Positions 17,002 through 25,737 of a stretch of DNA of 64,000 nt are shown piece by piece. A program made the position numbers and the translations under genes. The notes below the pieces were generated by a model. That model saw nothing but the letters and a program-made list of their open reading frames with translations. It did no database searches and was not told the origin of the DNA. The DNA is from CAZHCA01 sp964530825 (GTDB taxonomy: Bacteria > Bacteroidota > Bacteroidia > Chitinophagales > Saprospiraceae). Location: positions 62,001 to 126,000 of the forward strand of contig CAZHCA010000002.1 of the NCBI GenBank assembly GCA_964530825.1, written 5' to 3'. Within the stretch, counting starts at the first letter, position 1. The number at the start of each line of letters is the position of its first letter.

Positions 17002-18249
17002 ATGGATTTATTTGAAAAATTATTGAGCCACGATGGTCCCCTGGGCCAATATTCCAAAATGGCGCACGGATATTTCACCTTCCCCAAGCTGGAAGGCGAA
17101 ATCAGCAGCCGTATGAAATTCCAGGGAGAAGAAAAAGTTGTCTGGAGTATTAACAGCTATCTGGGATTGGCAAATCACCCAGAGATCCGCGAAGTCGATG
17201 AAGTCGCCGCCCGCGACTGGGGTCTGGCTTATCCAATGGGATCGCGCATGATGTCAGGTGAAACGCAGTACCACGAGAAGCTGGAGCATAACTTGGCCGA
17301 ATTCGTCCGTAAGGAGAGCGCCTTGTTGCTCAACTTCGGCTATCAGGGTATCTTTTCCATCGTCGATGCATTGGTAGATCGCCGCGACATTTTAGTGTAT
17401 GACAAAGACTGCCATGCCTGCATCTACGACGGTATCCGTATGCACCTGGGTAAACGGCTACCCTTTGAGCATAACGATGCGGCTAGCTTCCACAAGCAAA
17501 TTGAAAAAGCCCGCGTCATGGCCGAGCAGACCGGTGGCGGTATTCTGGTCATCACCGAGGGCGTATTCGGTATGCGGGGTGAGCAAGGCATCCTCAAAGA
17601 GATTGCAGCACTGAAAGAAGAATTTAAATTTCGCCTTTTGGTCGATGATGCACATGGTTTTGGTACGCTGGGTGAAACTGGCGCCGGCGCCGGAGAAGAG
17701 CAGGGCGTACAAGATCAGATCGATTTGTATTTCAGCACCTTTGCCAAGTCGATGGCCAGCATTGGCGCTTTTGTAGCCGGGAATAAGGATATTATCAACT
17801 TCCTGCGCTACAATACCCGCTCGCAGATTTTTGCCAAGTCACTGCTTATGCCGCTTGTAATCGGTAATCTCAAGCGACTGGAAATGCTGCGCACCCATCC
17901 TGAACTAAGAGACAAACTCTGGGAAAATGTTCGCATGCTACAATCGGGCCTTCGTGCACAAAATTTTGATCTGGGCAACACCAATAGCTGCGTGACGCCC
18001 GTCTACCTGCACGGCAACGTAGCCGAAGCAATGAACCTGGTTCGTGATCTGCGCGACAATCACCATATCTTCTGCTCTATTGTAGTCTACCCGGTGATTC
18101 CGAAAGGCATGATCCTGCTGCGCCTAATCCCGACCGCAGCCCACACCAAAGAAGATATCGACCTGACCATCAAAGCCTTCTCAGCAGTACGTGCAAAACT
18201 GGAGGCTGGTAAATATCACATGGAGGAAAGCGCTATCCTGAACAGCTAA
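17002..18249 (+). CDS. Alpha-oxoamine synthase family PLP enzyme (serine palmitoyltransferase / KBL-like)
   Basis: A 415-residue class II PLP enzyme. The PLP lysine is Lys249 in STFAKSMASIGAF, and the cofactor-contacting motif is VDDAHGFGTLG (214-224). His137 in DKDCHACIYDG corresponds to the stacking histidine. TFAKSMASIG resembles serine palmitoyltransferase (TFSKSLASIG) more than glycine C-acetyltransferase. Bacteroidota make sphingolipids with an SPT of this family, so that role is plausible, but a condensing enzyme for another acyl-CoA cannot be excluded. The start ATG 17002 is preferred over a GTG at 16945 that overlaps the rhodanese gene. No acyl carrier or ceramide gene is adjacent. 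Confidence 0.82.
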   Translation: MDLFEKLLSHDGPLGQYSKMAHGYFTFPKLEGEISSRMKFQGEEKVVWSINSYLGLANHPEIREVDEVAARDWGLAYPMGSRMMSGETQYHEKLEHNLAEFVRKESALLLNFGYQGIFSIVDALVDRRDILVYDKDCHACIYDGIRMHLGKRLPFEHNDAASFHKQIEKARVMAEQTGGGILVITEGVFGMRGEQGILKEIAALKEEFKFRLLVDDAHGFGTLGETGAGAGEEQGVQDQIDLYFSTFAKSMASIGAFVAGNKDIINFLRYNTRSQIFAKSLLMPLVIGNLKRLEMLRTHPELRDKLWENVRMLQSGLRAQNFDLGNTNSCVTPVYLHGNVAEAMNLVRDLRDNHHIFCSIVVYPVIPKGMILLRLIPTAAHTKEDIDLTIKAFSAVRAKLEAGKYHMEESAILNS

Positions 18250-18279
18250 AACTTTTTCCCAGCACACAAGGAATATTCA

Positions 18280-18327
18280 TAACACCCCGAACGCAGACTA
18301 TGATCTGCAACGGGGTGTTAGATTTTT
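18280..18327 (+). terminator. Intrinsic terminator after the alpha-oxoamine synthase gene
   Basis: TAACACCCCG / CGGGGTGTTA form a 10-bp outer stem with an inner GCAGA / TCTGC stem. It is followed by GATTTTT. It also lies 113 bases beyond the stop of the convergent Nramp-like gene. Confidence 0.85.
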
Positions 18328-18439
18328 AGAGGAAAGAAAGAGAGTGGTTTTTTCCATGTAACCTTGCTTAAACGTGCCAAGGAACTGGCAAAAACGCCCG
18401 TAAGTGATCTTCATCCGAAAGCTTGGGCTAGCTCCATTA

Positions 18440-19726
18440 TTACCGTTCAGCCATCCTTCGCAGTTGCATGCCTACCCTCGCAATCAATAATATGGTCAAT
18501 CCAAATAAATAAGGCAATAATGTAACCATTTCCAAATTAAAGAGCTGAAGGGCTGCCCGGGCCAGATTATACAAGCCCAGAAAAATACAGACTCCTACAA
18601 TCAAGAGCAAAGCCAAATTAGAGCCGGGGCGGTTGCTGTATTCCTTTCCCAACAGCGCTTGATCATTGGCGCTAAAGAGCAGGAATACTGCAACTAATGG
18701 CAAAAGTAAGCCGTTGATGGCCTGTGCTCCGATAATGGCTGGTACTGGTTTTACATCCAGGAGCGCAAAACCAAGGCCGATACCCAACACCAGCATCCAT
18801 ACAGTACGAAACCATTTGCCAGAATTACCCCAGCCTGTACTCTGCTCCCCCAGAAGACTACGTCCTGTAACTGCCGCTGCCAAGGGCGCTGTGACCGAAG
18901 AGCTAAGCCCGGCCGCAAATAAGCCAAAGGCGAAAGCATAGCGCGACCAATCGCCGAGCTCAGCAGCTAGGATGGCCGAGAGCCCGGCGAAGCTGAACAC
19001 TCCCTCTTGCCGGCTTCCGACTACTAGAATAACTAATGAGATGAGTCCGCCGACCAGCACAGCCAGGGTAATTCCCCAACGCATCTCCCGGATGGATTGC
19101 CCGCGGCTGATGCCCGATGCTAGAAAGAGATTATAGGGAACGATCGTCGTACCGATCAGTCCGATAACCAGTACACCGGAACCTGGCGGCATCCCTTGAG
19201 CAAGCTGCACGGGAGTGCCCGCTCCGTTGAGGAACTGGATGGCTACCCAAAAGAATAGAACCCCCATGGCTGCTACCATCAAACCAAGTGCTCGGGCAAT
19301 AAAAATGTAGCTACCCCGCCACAATAGAAAAAAACTAAAACCGCCCAGCACGAGCAGCAGTAGAGACTTCTGTTCAGGCTGCAACAACAACAATCCGGCT
19401 ACTGCGCCTAATAAATTACCCGCCTGGTAAGCGGCACAGCCAAAAGCCACCGCCAGGAACAATCCAATTTGCCAACGACGGCCGTAACGCGCATTGCGCA
19501 GGGCGATGATCTGACCAAGGTTTTTATTGGAAGCAATAGTCAAACGAGCTGCTGCCTCCTGCAAAAAGATGGTAGCCAGAATGGAAAACACCAGGGCCCA
19601 CGCCAACTGAAAGCCGAAGGCACTACCTGCTTTCGCAGCCGTAGTGACCGTACCCGGGCCGATAAAAGCAGCCGAAATAATAGACCAGAACAAAACGGAT
19701 CGAAACAAGGCAATACGCTTGGCCAT
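18440..19726 (-). CDS. Nramp-fold transporter lacking the canonical metal-binding motifs
   Basis: A 428-residue protein with about 11 hydrophobic helices, recognisable as Nramp superfamily by GPG at the start of TM1 and the overall spacing. The ion-binding positions differ. In TM1 the DPGN motif aligns with GSAF (34-37) after GPGTVTTAAKA. In TM6 the MPH motif aligns with VPY (196-198) in GTTIVPYNLFLAS. The Asp, Asn and Met that bind divalent metals in Nramp proteins are therefore absent. The substrate is unknown and a metal may not be the cargo. It is the last gene of a minus-strand run, 3 bases after the GT2 gene. Confidence 0.8.
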   Translation of the reverse strand: MAKRIALFRSVLFWSIISAAFIGPGTVTTAAKAGSAFGFQLAWALVFSILATIFLQEAAARLTIASNKNLGQIIALRNARYGRRWQIGLFLAVAFGCAAYQAGNLLGAVAGLLLLQPEQKSLLLLVLGGFSFFLLWRGSYIFIARALGLMVAAMGVLFFWVAIQFLNGAGTPVQLAQGMPPGSGVLVIGLIGTTIVPYNLFLASGISRGQSIREMRWGITLAVLVGGLISLVILVVGSRQEGVFSFAGLSAILAAELGDWSRYAFAFGLFAAGLSSSVTAPLAAAVTGRSLLGEQSTGWGNSGKWFRTVWMLVLGIGLGFALLDVKPVPAIIGAQAINGLLLPLVAVFLLFSANDQALLGKEYSNRPGSNLALLLIVGVCIFLGLYNLARAALQLFNLEMVTLLPYLFGLTILLIARVGMQLRRMAER

Positions 19727-19729
19727 ACA

Positions 19730-20698
19730 TTAGCCCGCTTCCTCAACGCTTTCCTGCAAAAGGGCGCCTTCGGTTATCCGGCGCACTTTATAAGGGCGCT
19801 TTTGCTGAGCCTCGAAATAGGTGCGCATCTGAATCTCGACGATGATCCCGATTGTGATAAACTGAATCCCCGCGATCAGTAGCATCATACCTAGTAAGAG
19901 CAGGGGGCGGCCGCCGATATCCTGGCCACTAAGCTTCACGATGAGCAAATAGACGTTGATCAGGACGCCGACCCCGAATAGCAAGACCCCTACATTACCA
20001 AATAAGTGCATGGGTTTTTGCAGATATTTTTTGAAAAACAACATCAGCAACAAGTCGCTTACCACCTTAAAAGTGCGGCTAAGGCCGTATTTGGATTTAC
20101 CAAATTCGCGGGCGTGATGTTTCACATCGACCTGGGTGATACGGCCCCCTTCCAGACTGGCCAGCACCGGAATAAAGCGATGAAGCTCGCCGTAGATTCC
20201 CATATCCTTAGCCAGATCGGCTTTAAGGACCCGCAATGCGCAGCCATAATCCTTGAGCTGTACCCCCGATGAGTTTCGGATAATGTAATTAGCGATTTTG
20301 CTCGGTATTTTCCGCAAGAATATACCGTCTTTGCGATTGGCCCGATTGCCTGCTACCATGTCATATGCTCCCTCTTCGGCAATCTCCAGCATGTTCGGAA
20401 TGTCGGTAGGATCGTTTTGCAGGTCGCCATCCATAGTGGCAATATACTCGCCGCGGGCGTGGTCGATACCAGCCATTAAGGCCAGGCTCTGTCCGTAGTT
20501 TTTCTTGAATTCAATTACGCGTAGCCGCGGGTGATCGATACTCCTTAGCTCAGCGACCGTATTATCGGTAGATCCGTCATCGACATAGACGATTTCGTAG
20601 TCGATGCCTTCCAAAGCATCCGTAATTCGTTCGACCAGCGGCTGGATATTGAGTTCCTCGTTGTAGACGGTGACGACGACCGACAATTTTGGTTGCAT
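19730..20698 (-). CDS. Polyprenyl-phosphate glycosyltransferase, family 2 (DPM1/GtrB-like)
   Basis: A 322-residue enzyme. The GT-A domain covers about 1-220, with VDDGSTDN near residue 40 and the metal-binding TMDGDLQNDP near 90. Two C-terminal membrane helices lie near 225-285. Such enzymes transfer a sugar from a nucleotide donor to a polyprenyl phosphate, making the donor used by GT-C transferases. The ArnT-like GT-C gene lies directly upstream (53 bases), so the pair probably forms a glycan-transfer pathway across the inner membrane. The sugar is unknown. Confidence 0.9.
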   Translation of the reverse strand: MQPKLSVVVTVYNEELNIQPLVERITDALEGIDYEIVYVDDGSTDNTVAELRSIDHPRLRVIEFKKNYGQSLALMAGIDHARGEYIATMDGDLQNDPTDIPNMLEIAEEGAYDMVAGNRANRKDGIFLRKIPSKIANYIIRNSSGVQLKDYGCALRVLKADLAKDMGIYGELHRFIPVLASLEGGRITQVDVKHHAREFGKSKYGLSRTFKVVSDLLLMLFFKKYLQKPMHLFGNVGVLLFGVGVLINVYLLIVKLSGQDIGGRPLLLLGMMLLIAGIQFITIGIIVEIQMRTYFEAQQKRPYKVRRITEGALLQESVEEAG

Positions 20699-20751
20699 AC
20701 CGGTAGTTTTAATCCACTGAACAGGAATGGTTTTCGCAAAGATGCCAAAAA

Positions 20752-22347
20752 TTATTGGAGCGCCCCAACCTGGTAGATCATCCGGTAGTGCCGTACATAA
20801 AAGGAGTCCAGTGGCTCAAAGTTGATTTGTTGCCAAGTAGAATCGATAATGTACAATGACTCCCCTACTTGTGGGGTAGTATCGACCGGGATAATCGCTC
20901 CGTAAGCGCGGGTCAGGTAATACGAATTGGTCCGCTGCATATCGGTCTGCCCGTATACCTTTAAAGGTTGCCCGCGAAAACGCTTCCCTACCGCCAGGCT
21001 TGTTTGCCGGCATTTATCTCCGTAGTCATTTGCGTTGCGGTCAGGCAGTACGAAGAAGTTGAAAAAAGTGCGAAATAACAGCAAGAAAACAGCCAAGATC
21101 ATTAAGCGTTGTGCAAGTAATCGCCAATAGACAGCAGCCAGTACCGTCATCGGTACGGCCGTAACCATTGTTTTCCAGATAAGCCCGGATGTATCACGGG
21201 TGCGATCCAAAAATAGAGGGGCATAACAAGCCAGCGCGATGACTCCCATCAGGATTCCGAATGCCCAGCTGAGGATGTGGTAAGGAATCGTTTCCTTTTG
21301 TTGATGAAATCCATAGAGATATATACCCAACCCAAAAAAAAGGGGGGCCAGCATAAGTAGGTATCGCGGATAAACTTCTGGTGAGGTCCAGTAGACCAGA
21401 ATGTTGGCAAAAAAGGTAATGGCCAGGTATACAATGAACGGATCGTCCCCCATCCAATACCGCACCCGGCGGTCAAAAAAACACAAGACGAGCAACGACC
21501 AGGGAAAAAAATGATACGTCATCTCAAAGGGGAATGAAAAAAGATGCGCTATTGTATCCCACCATCCGTAATTGACTGCCGTACGCTGAGACGATTCGGT
21601 CACTAGAATCTTGAATAAAACGCCCAAATCATTGTATAGATGATAGGCTAAATAATAGCTTCCTACAAAAACCAGGAAGAAAATACCACTTAAAAAATGT
21701 GGCCAATGGAAAAGTCGGCGGAAGGCACCCCGGTAGATAAAGTAGGGTAACAGCGTAAGGCCCTGGAACACTAACGCCGGTAGGCCCTTCAATAAAAAGC
21801 CAATGGCGCATAGTAAGTAGGAAAGCAAAAACAGAGTCCACCACTTTTGTTTCTCGAAATAGTGGTAAATGATCATGAAATTGGTAAAAATAACCCAGGA
21901 AAAAGTAACGTCGATCAGAGCCAGCATAGAATCCCAGAATAGCATACGTCCACAGGTGATTAACACCATTGCATGGAGAAAAGCAGTCTTTTGGTCGTAG
22001 TGCTTGCGAAAAAAATAATAAACGGTAGCTGCATACCCTAAAAGCGCAACAACGGTTGGCAGGCGCGCAATAAATTCATCTTGGCGCCCCGTTACCTGAA
22101 AAACCGCCGCCAGGATCCAATTGAATAGAGGCGGCTTCTTATAGTAGTATTCTCCGTGGATGGTCGGAGTGATGAAATTACCCGAGTATAACATCTCCAG
22201 GGCTACGACCGACCGGATGCCCTCATCATCGATAAAGGTCAGCAGTCCTAAATTGATGAGCAGGGCAGGTGCTAACAAAGCCAGCGCCAGCAGATAGAAT
22301 AGGCTGTCTATTTTCTTGGATTCCAAAAGAGATTTTCCGTATTTCAA
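20752..22347 (-). CDS. ArnT-like GT-C family glycosyltransferase (GT39/GT83 type)
   Basis: A 531-residue membrane protein with about 12 hydrophobic segments. The first periplasmic loop carries the family motif DDEGIRSVVALEM with the catalytic acidic pair, followed by the HGEYYYKKPPLFNW segment typical of ArnT/PMT proteins. A soluble C-terminal domain of about 100 residues follows. It should transfer a sugar from polyprenyl phosphate to lipid A, protein or another envelope acceptor. It leads the run with the GT2 and Nramp-like genes. A -7-type promoter box lies at 22378-22385 on the minus strand. Confidence 0.88.
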   Translation of the reverse strand: MKYGKSLLESKKIDSLFYLLALALLAPALLINLGLLTFIDDEGIRSVVALEMLYSGNFITPTIHGEYYYKKPPLFNWILAAVFQVTGRQDEFIARLPTVVALLGYAATVYYFFRKHYDQKTAFLHAMVLITCGRMLFWDSMLALIDVTFSWVIFTNFMIIYHYFEKQKWWTLFLLSYLLCAIGFLLKGLPALVFQGLTLLPYFIYRGAFRRLFHWPHFLSGIFFLVFVGSYYLAYHLYNDLGVLFKILVTESSQRTAVNYGWWDTIAHLFSFPFEMTYHFFPWSLLVLCFFDRRVRYWMGDDPFIVYLAITFFANILVYWTSPEVYPRYLLMLAPLFFGLGIYLYGFHQQKETIPYHILSWAFGILMGVIALACYAPLFLDRTRDTSGLIWKTMVTAVPMTVLAAVYWRLLAQRLMILAVFLLLFRTFFNFFVLPDRNANDYGDKCRQTSLAVGKRFRGQPLKVYGQTDMQRTNSYYLTRAYGAIIPVDTTPQVGESLYIIDSTWQQINFEPLDSFYVRHYRMIYQVGALQ

Positions 22348-22377
22348 TTACGCAATGATCGCACCGCTCGAGCGCAG

Positions 22378-22385
22378 CAAAAGTA
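22378..22385 (-). promoter_or_regulatory. -7 promoter box for the ArnT-like operon
   Basis: On the minus strand TACTTTTG matches TAnnTTTG exactly, 31 bases before the ArnT-like start codon. No convincing -33 box was found. Confidence 0.35.
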
Positions 22386-22402
22386 AATAATTCGGCTAAA
22401 TT

Positions 22403-23137
22403 ATGAGTCTACGATTATTCTCCATCAGTTTGTGCATAGTACTAATGCTAGTAGCCTGCCAGTCAAAATCGGAACCGCCCGAAGATGAAGGTGTTGCCCT
22501 GCCAACCTCCGTACCGCCCCGCCAGGACACCTTGCTCGAGCGAACCGGCGTGGTAAAACCCGTACCTGGTCCCCCGGACTATGACACCACGCAGTGGCTG
22601 GAAGTAACCCTGCTCGACCCATCCATTCGCATTGATATCAAGTACGCAACAACTGATAATTTTGTAGAGGAGAAAATGTACGAATGCGGACGTTGCTTCC
22701 TGCGGCCCAAGGTTGCGCGCCGTCTGGTAAAAATTCACCAGGTATTTCAAAAAAAAGGTTATGGGTTGTTGCTATACGATTGCTACCGTCCACTGCCCAT
22801 TCAGCAAAAACTCTGGAACAAGGTTCCCGATCCGCGATACGTAACGAACCCCAAAAAAGGATCGATGCATAATCGAGGTGCCGCCGTCGATTTGACCTTA
22901 GTCGATGCACAGAATAACGTATTGGAGATGGGAACGGGTTACGATTATTTTGGGGAAGAGGCCTACCATACCTACCGCGGCCATTCCGATCAGATACAGG
23001 CCAATCGCGATCTGCTCAAAAATACGATGGAGAGTTATGGTTTCGGTGGTATCCGTACGGAGTGGTGGCACTATTCTTTCCGGGAAAAATCCTATGCTTT
23101 GTCCGATTGGGTATGGAATTGTCCTTCCAATCATTGA
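22403..23137 (+). CDS. D-alanyl-D-alanine dipeptidase lipoprotein (M15D, VanX/DdpX type)
   Basis: A 244-residue protein with a lipobox-ended signal (LMLVAC, Cys19). The M15D zinc and catalytic set is complete: Arg129 in YDCYRP, His156 and Asp163 in SMHNRGAAVDLTL, and Glu220 with His223 in EWWHY. It cleaves D-Ala-D-Ala. Most Bacteroidota homologues are stand-alone enzymes thought to serve peptidoglycan recycling rather than vancomycin resistance, and no vanH/vanA-like gene is present here. Lipidation places it in the periplasm. The gene is monocistronic and divergent from the ArnT-like operon. Confidence 0.9.
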   Translation: MSLRLFSISLCIVLMLVACQSKSEPPEDEGVALPTSVPPRQDTLLERTGVVKPVPGPPDYDTTQWLEVTLLDPSIRIDIKYATTDNFVEEKMYECGRCFLRPKVARRLVKIHQVFQKKGYGLLLYDCYRPLPIQQKLWNKVPDPRYVTNPKKGSMHNRGAAVDLTLVDAQNNVLEMGTGYDYFGEEAYHTYRGHSDQIQANRDLLKNTMESYGFGGIRTEWWHYSFREKSYALSDWVWNCPSNH

Positions 23138-23221
23138 GCAGTGCAAACCTGCTTCACCCGGGCAAAACAATTCCTAACCTGAAGCATTAATTAGCATAGT
23201 GTCATCGTTTGAACACAAGAG

Positions 23222-23240
23222 CGTACGCGCCTTGCGTACG
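23222..23240. repeat. CGTACGC inverted repeat upstream of the MoxR gene
   Basis: CGTACGC-GCCTT-GCGTACG is a perfect 7-bp inverted repeat 60 bases before the MoxR start, with no T-run after it. It may be an operator or leader hairpin. Confidence 0.3.
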
Positions 23241-23299
23241 GATGTATTCAACTTTTCAAAATTTTGTACATTAGGCGTCCGCCTGATAAATTAGAACTA

Positions 23300-24271
23300 A
23301 TGGCTGAAACAACTTTCAAGACTGACGTTGAGGCAGTAGACGCGCTAGCCCAATCTTATAGAGACCTGCGTGAAGAAATCGGAAAGATAATCGTCGGTCA
23401 GGACGATGTCGTCAAAACAATGATTATCTCCTTGTTCAGCAATGGCCACAGTCTACTGGTTGGCGTGCCCGGTCTTGCTAAGACCCTGCTGGTTAGTACG
23501 ATTGCCGAGGTACTCGACCTCGATTTTAAGCGCATCCAGTTTACGCCCGACCTGATGCCCTCCGACATTACCGGCTCGGAGATCCTGGATGAATCGCGCC
23601 ATTTTAAGTTCAACGAAGGCCCCCTCTTTGCCAATATTGTCCTCGCCGACGAAATCAACCGGACACCCCCAAAAACGCAAGCCGCTTTGCTGGAAGCGAT
23701 GCAGGAAAAATCGGTGACCGTGAGTGGCGTGCGTCATCAATTGCCCAAACCCTTCTTTGTGTTAGCTACTCAGAACCCGATCGAGCAGGAAGGTACTTAC
23801 CCCCTGCCCGAAGCCCAGCTCGACCGTTTTATGTTTAACATCCCGCTGGACTACCCCAGCTATGAGGAGGAAATCTCCATCGTACGGAATACCACCGCCC
23901 TACAGGAATTCAACCTCCACAATGTGGTTTCAGCCGAGGAAATTCTCTTTTACCAACAGTTGATCCGCAAGATCCCAATCGCCGATAATGTGCTGGAGTA
24001 TGCCGTTAACCTTGCTACCCAGACCCGCCCCAATACTGGCCGGGCTACCGATATGGTCAATAACTATATCTCCTGGGGGGCAGGCCCGCGGGCCTCGCAG
24101 TACCTAGTGTTGGGCGCCAAATGTCACGCGGCAATTAACGGGAAGTACTCACCCGACCGCGAAGACGTCCAAACGATCGCCAAGTATGTATTGCGCCACC
24201 GCGTGGTGAAAAACTACAAAGCCGAAGCCGAAGGTGTGAGCGAAGAACAGATCATTGAGAGTCTGTTTTAA
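23300..24271 (+). CDS. MoxR family AAA+ ATPase
   Basis: A 323-residue MoxR-type ATPase. Walker A reads GVPGLAKT, Walker B VLADEINRTPPKTQ, and the sensor region has LATQNPIEQEGTYPLPEAQLDRF split around the arginine finger. MoxR proteins work as chaperones for VWA-domain proteins in complex assembly. The start ATG 23300 is used because the upstream 12 codons (TTG start at 23264) do not fit the family. The usual partners, DUF58 and VWA-domain genes, do not follow; the next 250 bases hold no recognisable gene and then come the remains of an M28 peptidase. Confidence 0.92.
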   Translation: MAETTFKTDVEAVDALAQSYRDLREEIGKIIVGQDDVVKTMIISLFSNGHSLLVGVPGLAKTLLVSTIAEVLDLDFKRIQFTPDLMPSDITGSEILDESRHFKFNEGPLFANIVLADEINRTPPKTQAALLEAMQEKSVTVSGVRHQLPKPFFVLATQNPIEQEGTYPLPEAQLDRFMFNIPLDYPSYEEEISIVRNTTALQEFNLHNVVSAEEILFYQQLIRKIPIADNVLEYAVNLATQTRPNTGRATDMVNNYISWGAGPRASQYLVLGAKCHAAINGKYSPDREDVQTIAKYVLRHRVVKNYKAEAEGVSEEQIIESLF

Positions 24272-24519
24272 GTTTGGAAAATGTAAGCGGCCTGTTGCTG
24301 GTCGCCACACGGGGTGAATTGGCAGCGAACTGCTTAGGAATAGCGGGGATCATACATTTTTTCTTCAGCCCTAATCTAACGAATAATCACATCTTCTTTC
24401 TTCCGAACCTAACAGAAACGATGGCAGCCGGGTGTCCTGCTTGTGGGAATTGTGCATTTTCTTCCAACCTTCATCCTCCATCAAACCCCGGTAGTGGGTG
24501 CACCATCCGTTTTCCCTGC

Positions 24520-25113
24520 CTATGGTTTTTCTAAATCTAATGCTTTCCTGGGTAGCAATTTATCCCGCTGAGCAGTGTGCCAGACAAAAGAAGCGATAAT
24601 TGTCGCCGCCTGGGGGAGGTCTTCACCCGAAAGATGGTCGTAGTTATCTATCTTCGAAAGATGAGTACGGGTGAAATATGCCATAGCATCCCGGATAAAT
24701 TGGAACCCGGGAATGCCTGCTGCGTCAAATGCCAGATGATCGGTTCCGCCTGTCGATGGTGACCAGGCTTTAGGATAGCCAATGACCGGCCAATAAGAGG
24801 GCTCCACCGCAGCCATTTGAAAATTTTTCAGCGTCCATCCCCGGCCAAACGGCCCCCAGGATTCTAGGTGTACGTTTTCCATACCCCATTCGTTAAGCGT
24901 CTCCTGCGCCCAGGCGGTGGCTTTATCCAGCATGGGTGACCCGGTCAAACGGGGCCCGTAAACATCAGTGAGCCAACCAGCCACATTCATCACCTGGCTT
25001 TTTTGGAGCCCGTGTTTTTTAATCACCGTAACCATCTCCATATCAACAGGCTCTTGGGCAACGGTCCAACTTACGAGTAACCAACCCAACAGGAACAATG
25101 CAAATTTTTTCAT
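24520..25113 (-). pseudogene. M28 family peptidase with internal deletion of the catalytic domain
   Basis: A 197-residue frame with an intact signal peptide (ending SWTVAQ). Residues 21-119 match the N-terminal part of secreted M28 peptidases (DVYGPRLTGSP, GWTLKNFQMA, IGYPKAWSPS). At about residue 120 the sequence jumps directly to the C-terminal part of the same family (GGTDHLAFDAAGIPGFQF ... FTRTHLSK.DNYD ... LLPRK). About 320 residues containing the PA-like and most of the zinc-binding catalytic region are missing; only the last ligand His in GGTDH remains. The join is in frame, near bases 24745-24756, and both sides share an S-T-G-like stretch. It is probably a recent deletion pseudogene; a functional short form cannot be ruled out. 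Confidence 0.7.
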
Positions 25114-25137
25114 ATTCCTCTTGACAATTGTAAAGAA

Positions 25138-25662
25138 TTACGGAAAGGGGAAAGTCTCGAAAAGTTCGCCAACCCCTTTGCGAATGGAGGAGTCCAGCTT
25201 TTTCTCTTTTTTAGGTAACACTCCTGACCCAGAAGCCTGCCAAAGTAACAGATCTGACGCTGCATCAAATGCTTCCAAAACCAATGTACCCTGGGCGTAG
25301 GTACCGACTACAATTTCTTCACTTTCCCAAGTGTACCGTCGCTGCCCCGTATAGGCCGGTGCATCGCGGATATTTGTTTCGTAGGTTTGTTCTTCTTCAC
25401 TGACCACAATTCCAATATTGACGAGCAGGTCTGGATTTTCGGATCGCTGGATACCCCGGGCGTTAAACTCTCGTTCGATGGCCGCTTTGAGCAAAGCCAT
25501 GCCTGGTGGGTAAATGGTCCCGGTCTGGTTCTCGACCTCCGTTTCGTGAAAGTCGAAGGTTCGATACTGAGAAAAATCAGCGGTGGGATCGATGCGTGAT
25601 TCGATCCTGGGGCTGCAGCTTGTGAAATATACCAGCATATAGAGAAGAAAAAATCGGTGCAT
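25138..25662 (-). CDS. DUF4136 domain lipoprotein
   Basis: A 174-residue protein starting at ATG 25662, with a short signal ending VYFTSC (lipid Cys about residue 15). The mature part begins with the family pattern DPTADFSQYRTFDF and ends with a Lys-rich helix (KKEKKLDSSIRKGVGELF). DUF4136 proteins are small envelope lipoproteins of unknown function in Bacteroidota and Proteobacteria. The frame is open 18 codons further upstream, but that would bury the signal peptide. It lies 24 bases upstream of the deleted M28 gene on the same strand. Confidence 0.85.
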   Translation of the reverse strand: MHRFFLLYMLVYFTSCSPRIESRIDPTADFSQYRTFDFHETEVENQTGTIYPPGMALLKAAIEREFNARGIQRSENPDLLVNIGIVVSEEEQTYETNIRDAPAYTGQRRYTWESEEIVVGTYAQGTLVLEAFDAASDLLLWQASGSGVLPKKEKKLDSSIRKGVGELFETFPFP

Positions 25663-25737
25663 AGGCAATTGTTTTGCTGTTAAAAGAGCCCGTTCTAAAA
25701 ATAAATAAAAGATCAAAATTTTTGATGCTCAATCCAA

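Noticed and set aside
18358..18439. Protein-like stretch (LLKRAKELAKTPVSDL) after the oxoamine synthase terminator
   Set aside because: It has no start, runs into the end of the Nramp-like gene and is too short to call a gene remnant.
22403..23137. Vancomycin resistance gene
   Set aside because: No vanH, vanA-type ligase or VanRS genes are adjacent, and stand-alone dipeptidases of this kind are common in Bacteroidota.
24274..24534. 86-codon plus-strand frame after the MoxR gene
   Set aside because: It starts with TTG, has a Cys/Pro-rich unlikely composition and does not resemble DUF58 or any MoxR partner.
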